Source: Actinomycetes bacterium
Lineage (GTDB): Bacteria; Actinomycetota; Acidimicrobiia; Acidimicrobiales; RAAP-2
NCBI GenBank assembly: GCA_021844425.1
Contig: JAKBTL010000087.1
Location: forward strand, 1 to 64,000
Reading direction: 5' to 3'
DNA length: 64,000 nucleotides
Made by a program: the position numbers and the translations under genes. The notes below the pieces were generated by a model. It did not search any database. It was given only the letters and a program-made list of their open reading frames with translations, and was not told the DNA's origin. Shown here one piece after another: positions 58,511-64,000 of the stretch. The stretch's first letter is position 1, and every line of letters starts with the position of its first letter.

Positions 58511-59302
58511 ATGCCGCTCGCGCTGCCGCGTTCGCTGTCGCCGACGCGGGTCACGTCGTTCACCGCGTGCCCCCTCGCGTTCCGGCTCCGGGCGATCGAC
58601 CGCCTCCCCGAACCGCCGTCCCCGCATGCCGTCAAGGGCACGCTCGTGCACCGGGTGCTCGAGCGCCTGGTCTGGGACCACGCCGGGACCGACCGCACGC
58701 CTGCCGTGGCCGCCGCGGAGCTCGAGCGGGCATGGGTCGAGCTGCGCGGGTCCGACGAATTCGCTGAGCTCGGACTCGATGACGCCGAGGCGACCGCATT
58801 CCGCGCCGACGCCGCCCACCTGCTCGAGAACTACTTCGCCATCGAGGCCCCCGAGGGCGTCCGGGCCATCGGGGTCGAGGTCTGCCTGGAAGCCGACCTC
58901 GACGGTCTGCGCCTGCGGGGCATCATCGACCGGCTCGACCTCACCGAGCGCGGGGAGCTCGTCGTGGTCGACTACAAGACCGGCCGCGCGCCGTCCGCCC
59001 GCTTCGAGCAGGCAAAGCTCACCGGGGTCCACCTGTACGCGCTGCTCTGCGAGCAAGCGCTCGGGAAGGTGCCCGTCGAGGTGCGGCTTCTGCACCTGCG
59101 GGAGCCGCTCTCGATCACCGCCACCCCGAGCGCGCAGACGCTGCGAGGGCAGCGACAGCGGACGCTCGCCGTCTGGCGTGCCATCGAACGGGCATGCGAC
59201 AAGGAGGATTTCGCGCCCCGACCTTCGGGACTGTGCGAGTACTGCAACTTCCAGATGTGGTGCCCGGCATTCGGCGGGGCTCCTCCAGCGGCCGCTCCGT
59301 GA
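58511..59302 (+). CDS. RecB-family PD-(D/E)XK nuclease with Fe-S cluster ligands
   Basis: A stand-alone 263-residue nuclease of the RecB/Cas4-like group. One Cys near the N-terminus (SFTACPLAF) and three at the C-terminus (CEYCNFQMWC) match the AddB/Cas4 arrangement for a [4Fe-4S] cluster. The catalytic core shows His in GTLVHRVLERL, Asp in GIIDRLDL and the ExK-like VVDYKTGRAP. Such proteins cut DNA ends in repair. No CRISPR array or cas gene is nearby, so a repair function is more likely than Cas4. The stop overlaps the PAP2 gene start (GTGA). ATG at 58511 chosen; an ATG four codons upstream is possible. Confidence 0.9.
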   Translation: MPLALPRSLSPTRVTSFTACPLAFRLRAIDRLPEPPSPHAVKGTLVHRVLERLVWDHAGTDRTPAVAAAELERAWVELRGSDEFAELGLDDAEATAFRADAAHLLENYFAIEAPEGVRAIGVEVCLEADLDGLRLRGIIDRLDLTERGELVVVDYKTGRAPSARFEQAKLTGVHLYALLCEQALGKVPVEVRLLHLREPLSITATPSAQTLRGQRQRTLAVWRAIERACDKEDFAPRPSGLCEYCNFQMWCPAFGGAPPAAAP

Positions 59303-59868
59303 GCCCGGGGCAGGTCACGGACCTCGGGAGCGTGCTCGGGGCGATCGACGACGCGGGCGACGCGCTGTGCGAGCGCCTGCGGGGCCGCAGGTGGGCGGAC
59401 GCTGCCGCCGCCGTCCTGTCGAACCTCTCGGACTACGGCTTCGTGTGGGTGCTCGCCGCGGCCGTGAAGGCGAGGAGACCGGGGAAGCGCCGCCGGCGCG
59501 CCGTTGCGGCGCTCGCCATCGCCGGGTGCGCCTCGTACGGCGTCAACCGGCTGGTCAAAGGGGCCGTCCGGCGGGACCGTCCCCCCTGCGGCGCACCGGG
59601 CTCGTGGCGCGACGTGCCCCCCGTGCGCCGACCCGCCAGCAGCAGCTTCCCGAGCGGGCACACGCTCGCCGCCTTCTGCACTGCGGCGGTCCTGAGCGAG
59701 AACGCGGCGCAGGCGGCCGTCGCGCTGGGCTTTGCCTCGGCGGTCGCGGCCAGCCGGGTCCACCTTCGCGCGCACCACACCAGTGACGTCCTCGGTGGGG
59801 CGCTCATCGGTGCCACCCTCGGCGCCGTCCTGCGGCCCGTCGTCGACGTCCTCCTCCGAGGGGAATAG
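59299..59868 (+). CDS. PAP2-family membrane phosphatase
   Basis: A 189-residue membrane protein with the three PAP2 motifs: KGAVRRDRP (KxxxxxxRP), SSSFPSGHTLA (PSGH) and SRVHLRAHHTSDVLGG (SRxxxxxHxxxD). These form the phospho-His active site that dephosphorylates lipid phosphates such as undecaprenyl-PP or phosphatidate. Several hydrophobic helices are present. The GTG start overlaps the nuclease stop, a coupling of two unrelated functions. Confidence 0.92.
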   Translation: MSPGQVTDLGSVLGAIDDAGDALCERLRGRRWADAAAAVLSNLSDYGFVWVLAAAVKARRPGKRRRRAVAALAIAGCASYGVNRLVKGAVRRDRPPCGAPGSWRDVPPVRRPASSSFPSGHTLAAFCTAAVLSENAAQAAVALGFASAVAASRVHLRAHHTSDVLGGALIGATLGAVLRPVVDVLLRGE

Positions 59869-59896
59869 GTCTGCGGGGCAGACGGTTGATGTGACC

Positions 59897-60502
59897 ATGG
59901 CCCTGCCTCCATTCTCCGTCACCTGGGATTACCTGTGCCCGTTCGCCCGCAACGCACATGAGCACCTCGTCGCCGGACTGGCCGCCGGGGCGCCGTGGGA
60001 CGTGACGTTCACCCCCTTCTCCCTCATGCAAGCGCACGTCGCCGAGGGCGACGAGCCGGTGTGGGAGCAACCCGAAAAGGCGCGCGGGCTGCTCGCGCTC
60101 GAAGCGGGCATCGTGGTGCGGGACCGGTTCTCCGAACTCTTCCCCGCGGCGCACCGCGCGCTGTTCGCCGCCCGTCACGACGACGGCAAGGAGCTCGCCG
60201 ACCCCGACGTGGTGAAAGGGGCGCTCTCCTCGGTCGGAGTGCCGGTGGACGCGGTCTTCGCCGAGATCGACAAGGGATGGCCGCTCGACACCTTGCGCTC
60301 CGAGCACGAGAAGGCGACGACCGAGCACGAGGTCTTCGGCGTGCCGACGTTCGTGGTCGGAGACTCGGCGGTGTTCGTCCGGCTCATGACACGTCCCGCC
60401 GGAGACGGCGCGCGGGCCCGCGCGACCATCGAGCGGGTCCTCTCGCTCCTCGTCGAACACCCTGAGCTGAACGAGTTCAAGCACACCAAGATCTCGCGCT
60501 GA
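59897..60502 (+). CDS. DsbA-family thioredoxin-fold protein
   Basis: A 201-residue protein of the DsbA/FrnE-like family: strand and active-site region FSVTWDYLCPFARNAHEH, where a single Cys (CPFA) replaces the CxxC pair, a helical insert domain (about 60-145), and the cis-Pro loop HEVFGVPTFVVGDSAVFVR. With only one active-site Cys it cannot form an internal disulfide and may act as a glutathione/mycothiol-dependent isomerase or transferase, like 2-hydroxychromene-2-carboxylate isomerases. No signal peptide. The ATG at 59897 is used; GTG 59891 is possible. Confidence 0.88.
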   Translation: MALPPFSVTWDYLCPFARNAHEHLVAGLAAGAPWDVTFTPFSLMQAHVAEGDEPVWEQPEKARGLLALEAGIVVRDRFSELFPAAHRALFAARHDDGKELADPDVVKGALSSVGVPVDAVFAEIDKGWPLDTLRSEHEKATTEHEVFGVPTFVVGDSAVFVRLMTRPAGDGARARATIERVLSLLVEHPELNEFKHTKISR

Positions 60503-60525
60503 GCGGGGCCCGGTATCGTTCCGGC

Positions 60526-61803
60526 GTGCCAGAGAGGGAGAACGGGTCCTCGCCGACCCCGACCGCTGCCGTCGGCATCGTGGGCGCGGGCCAGCTCGCC
60601 CGGATGGTGTGCGAAGCAGCGAGCGTGCTGTCGATCCGCACCGCCGTCCTCGCCGGGCATCATGACGATGCCGCGGCGTCCGTGGCCCACGACGTGGTGG
60701 TGGGCACGCCGGCCGACGCAATCGCCATGCGGACGATGGCCCAATGCTGCGACGTGCTCACGTTCGACCACGAGCAAGTCGACCTCGGCGTGCTCGCGGA
60801 CCTCGAGCGCGCCGGCACGCTGCTGCGTCCAGGTCTCGAGACGCTGCGCATGGCGGTCGACAAGGCACAGATGCGCGCACGGCTCCAGGCCGGCGGACTG
60901 CCCGTCCCCGCGTACGAGGTGCTCGACGGCCCGCCCGGCGCCTCGACGTCCCACGTCGCCGGCGCTCTCGAGGCGTTCGCCTCTCGCTACGGCTGGCCGG
61001 TCGTCGTCAAGGCCACCCGCGGCGGCTACGACGGCAAGGGCGTCTGGGTGGTCCACGACGCCGGCGAGGCGCAGCGCGTCGTGGCAGGTGCCGCCGCGAG
61101 CGCGACGCCCCTCCTCGTCGAAGAGCTCGTGAAGATCGACATCGAGCTTGCGGTGGTGGTCGCGCGGCGCGCGGACGGCGAGACGGTGGCGTGGCCCCCC
61201 GTCGAGACGGCGCAGATCGACGGCGTGTGCCGGGAAGTCGTCTATCCCGGGAGGGTCCCCCCGGCGCTGGCTCGCGAGGCGTCCGCGCTCGCACGGGAGG
61301 TGGCGGGCGTCGCCGGCGTCACGGGCGTGCTCGCCGTCGAGCTCTTCTCTGCGGACGGGCGTCTGCTCGTGAACGAGATCGCCGCGCGACCGCACAACTC
61401 GGCGCACTGGACCATCGAGGGCGCCACCACCTCGCAGTTCGAGAACCACCTGCGCGCCGTCTTGGACCTCCCCCTCGGGGACACTTCCCCCATCGCCTCC
61501 CACGTGGCGAGCGTGAACATCTTCGGTGCGCCGAGCGGCGGCACGGGGTGCACGGGGTCCACGGGGTCCACGGGGTCCACGGGGTCCACGGGAGGCCGCG
61601 GTCCTGGGTCCGGCCTCGCACGCGCGCTCGCGGTGCGCGGCGCGCACGTCCATCTCTATGGCAAGGCACCTCGTCCAGGACGCAAACTGGGCCACGTGAC
61701 GATCTGCGGAGAGGACGCACGGGATGTGCGTCGGCGCGCCTGGGCCGCCGCGACCGCGCTCGGCACGCCGGTCCCGGCCTCCCTCGACCTGGGCACCCCG
61801 TGA
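60526..61803 (+). CDS. purK: 5-(carboxyamino)imidazole ribonucleotide synthase
   Basis: A 425-residue ATP-grasp enzyme of purine synthesis that makes N5-CAIR from AIR, ATP and bicarbonate. Features: [38 protein letters not shown], the ATP-grasp [19 protein letters not shown] and [19 protein letters not shown] 9-base tandem repeat (61542-61590) inserts [13 protein letters not shown] after the [13 protein letters not shown] region, in a surface loop before [17 protein letters not shown]. Starts at GTG; its stop overlaps purE (GTGA). Confidence 0.95.
   Translation: MPERENGSSPTPTAAVGIVGAGQLARMVCEAASVLSIRTAVLAGHHDDAAASVAHDVVVGTPADAIAMRTMAQCCDVLTFDHEQVDLGVLADLERAGTLLRPGLETLRMAVDKAQMRARLQAGGLPVPAYEVLDGPPGASTSHVAGALEAFASRYGWPVVVKATRGGYDGKGVWVVHDAGEAQRVVAGAAASATPLLVEELVKIDIELAVVVARRADGETVAWPPVETAQIDGVCREVVYPGRVPPALAREASALAREVAGVAGVTGVLAVELFSADGRLLVNEIAARPHNSAHWTIEGATTSQFENHLRAVLDLPLGDTSPIASHVASVNIFGAPSGGTGCTGSTGSTGSTGSTGGRGPGSGLARALAVRGAHVHLYGKAPRPGRKLGHVTICGEDARDVRRRAWAAATALGTPVPASLDLGTP
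61542..61590 (+). repeat. In-frame 9-bp tandem repeat inside purK
   Basis: Five units of CACGGGGTC (the first ends in G) and a partial sixth encode repeated Thr-Gly-Ser. The unit length is a multiple of three, so copy-number change keeps the purK frame. Confidence 0.9.
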
Positions 61804-62336
61804 CCGCTCCGAGCGGGACCGGGCTCCCCCCGGCTTCCTCCGGGGATCCCTTGGTCGGGATCGTGATGGGCAGCGCATCGGACCTCGAGGTGATGCGCGA
61901 GGCGGCTCAGGTGCTCGACCGCTTCTCGGTGCCGAGGGAGGTCCGCGTGGTGTCCGCACACCGCACCCCCGATGACATGCTCGCCTACGGGCGTTCCGCC
62001 GCGGCCCGCGGGATCCGGGTGATCGTGGCAGGCGCCGGCGGCGCCGCGCACCTGCCCGGCATGCTCGCCTCGGCGACCACGCTGCCCGTGATCGGCGTGC
62101 CGGTGGCGCTCGCCCGCCTCGACGGCCTCGACTCGCTCCTCTCGATCGTCCAGATGCCGCGTGGCGTCCCCGTGGCCACCGTCGCGGTGAACGGGGCGTA
62201 CAACGCGGGGCTTCTCGCGATCGGCATCCTCGCGCTCGGCGATCCCGACCTCTCCGCCGCACTCGGCACCTATAGGGCGGAGCTCGCCGATCAGGCGCGC
62301 GCCCAGGACGCCGACGTGCGCGGGTCCGCACCGTGA
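61800..62336 (+). CDS. purE: N5-carboxyaminoimidazole ribonucleotide mutase
   Basis: A 178-residue PurE class I enzyme converting N5-CAIR to [78 protein letters not shown] and [20 protein letters not shown] are all conserved. GTG start overlapping purK's TGA; its own TGA overlaps the start of the next gene. The purK-purE pair performs one pathway step in two reactions. Confidence 0.96.
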   Translation: MTAPSGTGLPPASSGDPLVGIVMGSASDLEVMREAAQVLDRFSVPREVRVVSAHRTPDDMLAYGRSAAARGIRVIVAGAGGAAHLPGMLASATTLPVIGVPVALARLDGLDSLLSIVQMPRGVPVATVAVNGAYNAGLLAIGILALGDPDLSAALGTYRAELADQARAQDADVRGSAP

Positions 62337-63169
62337 CGGACCCGCTCGCCGCGCAGCTCGGCTACCCCGCCGACGCGAGGCTGCTGATCGTGAGCGCGGA
62401 CGACCTGGGCCTGTGCCACGCGGCCAATGTCGGGGTCTACGACTGCCTGCGCTCTGGCAGCGTGTCGTGCGCGACGCTCATGGTGCCGGCCCCCTGGGCG
62501 CGCGATGCCGCGGCGCGGTATCGGGGCGAGGACGTCGGCGTCCATCTCACGGTGAACGCCGAGTGGGAGCGCTACCGCTGGGGCCCGATCACCCATGCCC
62601 CGTCGCTCCTCGACGGAGACGGCGGGTTCCCCCGCACGCTCGAGGACTTCTGGGACCATGCGGACCTCGATGAGGTGCGACGGGAGTGCCGCGCGCAGAT
62701 CGAGCGCGCCATCCTGTGGGGATTCGACGTCAGCCACCTCGACGCGCGCATGGGGACGCTGCTCATGCGCCCCGAGTTCTTCGACATCTACCTCGAACTG
62801 GCGCTCGACTTCGGTCTTCCCGCTCGCCTCGCCGGGAGCCCCGGGACAGACCGGCTCGGCTTCCCCGCGCGCCAGCTCGCCGCGGACGCCGGGGTGGTCT
62901 TCGTGGACCGCGTGCTCTCGGCACCCGGTCACGGCATCCGCCGGATCACCGAGCGCCAGCTCGGCGAGATCCCGCCCGGGATCACCGAGCTCCGCCTGCA
63001 CCCCGCGATCGACACTCCCGAGCTCCGGGCGATCGCGCCGGACTGGGCAGCACGCGTCGACGACTACCGCGTCGTCTGCGAAGAGGCCACGCTGGCGAGC
63101 GCGCTGGAAGCGTCGGGGGTGACGCAGGTCACGTACCGCGCGTTGCGCGACCTGTCGCGCGCCGGCTGA
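62333..63169 (+). CDS. ChbG/YdjC-family carbohydrate deacetylase
   Basis: A 278-residue protein of the YdjC fold. The metal-binding Asp-Asp is in [20 protein letters not shown], a His ligand in [11 protein letters not shown], the family [12 protein letters not shown] in the middle, and [11 protein letters not shown] near the end. Members remove acetyl groups from N-acetylated sugars such as diacetylchitobiose. The GTG start overlaps purE by GTGA, so it is co-expressed with purine genes without an obvious metabolic link. Confidence 0.9.
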   Translation: MTDPLAAQLGYPADARLLIVSADDLGLCHAANVGVYDCLRSGSVSCATLMVPAPWARDAAARYRGEDVGVHLTVNAEWERYRWGPITHAPSLLDGDGGFPRTLEDFWDHADLDEVRRECRAQIERAILWGFDVSHLDARMGTLLMRPEFFDIYLELALDFGLPARLAGSPGTDRLGFPARQLAADAGVVFVDRVLSAPGHGIRRITERQLGEIPPGITELRLHPAIDTPELRAIAPDWAARVDDYRVVCEEATLASALEASGVTQVTYRALRDLSRAG

Positions 63170-63181
63170 GGTCGAGCCGGG

Positions 63182-64000
63182 TCAGCGTGTGCGGGCGCCG
63201 GCACGCACACCTGTCTGCATGCCTGTGCCGACGCCTGTGCCGACGCCTGTGCCGACGCCTGGACCGATGCCTGTGAAGAGGTCGTCCTCCACCACAGGGG
63301 CGGCCGCACCGGCGATGCCGGGCCCCACGCGGCGCTGCGCCAGGAAGTAGTCGTCGAAGGGGTAGAGCGTCCGAAGCACCTCCGGCGGCAATCCGAACCA
63401 GAACGGGGACGTCGGGTCCACCTGGGTGGCATGCGCCCGCAGCGCCTCGCCACGCACATCCTCGAAGCCGGTGAGGTCGACAGAGGTGGTCACCGGGTCG
63501 TCACGCTGCATGCGGGCGAGCCGCGCCTCGTCGAATGGTGACGCAAGGCCGAGCTCCAAGAACTTCTCGTGCATGGCGCGGGACCGCCTGCGCGGCCACA
63601 TCGTGTAGTACAGCTTCGACGGCGCCCACGGCTCGCCGGCCTCGGGGTAGCGCGCCGGATCGGCGGCCGCGTCGAACGCCACGACCGAGATCTCGTGGAC
63701 GCGCAGGTGGTCGGGATGGGGGTATTCGCTCTGGTCCTCGGGATAGGTGACCATCACCTGCGGCCGCACGCGCCGGATGACCGCCACAAGCCTGCCGACG
63801 GCCTCGTCGAGCCGGGCGTTCGCAAACGCGTCGGGACGGGCGTTGGCCTCCGTGCCGGGCATCCCCGAGTCCCTGTAGCCGAGCAGGACCACCTCGTCGT
63901 AGCCGATGATCTTTGCCGAGTCCTCGAGCTCCCGGCGCCGGATGGCAGGGAGATCCGCCCGCACCTCGGGCGTGTCCATGGCCGGGTTCAAGATGTCGCC
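63182..64000 (-). CDS. mca: Mycothiol S-conjugate amidase-like (PIG-L/MshB) deacetylase, 5' end outside window
   Basis: The visible 273 codons begin GDILNPAMDTPEVRADLPAI, which in Mca follows the N-terminal HPDDE zinc motif that lies beyond the window. LGYRDSGMPGTEAN, VMVTYPEDQSEYPHPDHLRV (second zinc His) and the C-terminal FGLPPEVLRTLYPFDDYFLA are characteristic. Mca cleaves mycothiol conjugates for detoxification, so this supports an actinobacterial host. The C-terminus has a 12-base tandem repeat (63222-63263) encoding repeated GVGT that extends the protein beyond the family length. It is convergent with the deacetylase gene. Confidence 0.9.
   Translation of the reverse strand, partial: GDILNPAMDTPEVRADLPAIRRRELEDSAKIIGYDEVVLLGYRDSGMPGTEANARPDAFANARLDEAVGRLVAVIRRVRPQVMVTYPEDQSEYPHPDHLRVHEISVVAFDAAADPARYPEAGEPWAPSKLYYTMWPRRRSRAMHEKFLELGLASPFDEARLARMQRDDPVTTSVDLTGFEDVRGEALRAHATQVDPTSPFWFGLPPEVLRTLYPFDDYFLAQRRVGPGIAGAAAPVVEDDLFTGIGPGVGTGVGTGVGTGMQTGVRAGARTR
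63222..63263 (-). repeat. 12-bp tandem repeat at the 3' end of mca
   Basis: Three consecutive copies of CCTGTGCCGACG and a partial fourth, read on the minus strand as Gly-Val-Gly-Thr repeats near the C-terminus of the deacetylase. Confidence 0.85.

Noticed and set aside
58511-59302. Cas4
   Set aside because: Cysteine layout fits, but no CRISPR array or cas genes are in the window; RecB-like repair nuclease is the safer call.
61542-61590. Possible CRISPR-like repeat array
   Set aside because: Units are 9 bases, contiguous without spacers, and inside a conserved coding frame.

Overview
The window is GC-rich actinobacterial DNA, most likely from the class Acidimicrobiia. Three things point there: the secreted propeller-like protein at 16616-17971 carries the repeat GIASTPDGKGYWLVGADGG, a type I associate with that class; a mycothiol-S-conjugate amidase-type deacetylase lies at the right edge; and many genes start with GTG or are coupled by GTGA/ATGA overlaps. 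The assignment is inference from gene content, not from a marker gene.

Bases 1-18 kb are accessory and rearranged. They hold two short GntR-type regulators, two paralogous membrane-anchored Asp-box proteins (the second preceded by the relic tail of a duplicated GntR gene), and a HicA-like toxin/HTH-antitoxin module. Next comes a two-gene element (tyrosine-recombinase-like protein plus DDE-transposase-like protein) with a divergent small HTH gene. A G1-family glutamic peptidase with two or three small satellite genes follows. An IS1380-family insertion sequence can be delimited to the base (12262-13974, 5-bp target duplication). Then comes an exact second copy of a 1,837-bp block (5031-6867 = 13975-15811) carrying the toxin-antitoxin module and the transposase 3' end, and finally a decayed MazEF pair. 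The direct repeats bracket about 7.1 kb.

Bases 18-41 kb return to a more ordinary chromosome: a LuxR-type ATPase regulator coupled to two small genes, rsgA, a short alanyl-tRNA synthetase without a C-Ala domain, an acyltransferase-3/SGNH protein, an FMN-dependent hydroxyacid oxidoreductase with an SDR, an Rpf-like secreted transglycosylase, and an MFS exporter. A four-gene cassette with six YbjQ-like domains follows, then a block of two PLP synthase-fold enzymes and an aminotransferase, beside a non-canonical transketolase.

Bases 44-64 kb are mainly housekeeping: truncated haemoglobin, tRNA-Gly(TCC), an O-methyltransferase, a QueA-like/SDR pair, acetyltransferases, RNase Z, and clpP divergent from an XRE regulator plus a catalytically dead ClpP paralogue. 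Then come a threonine dehydratase-like enzyme, an S9 peptidase, a STAS protein, a HiPIP-like peptide, an EmrB/QacA-type exporter, an enoyl-CoA hydratase, a RecB-like Fe-S nuclease coupled to a PAP2 phosphatase, a DsbA-family protein, purK-purE-chbG, and a 5'-truncated mca. The best candidates for undescribed biology are the recombinase/DDE element with its repeat-borne toxin-antitoxin module, the divergent clpP / XRE-pseudoClpP locus with an operator inside the promoter spacer, and the YbjQ cassette.
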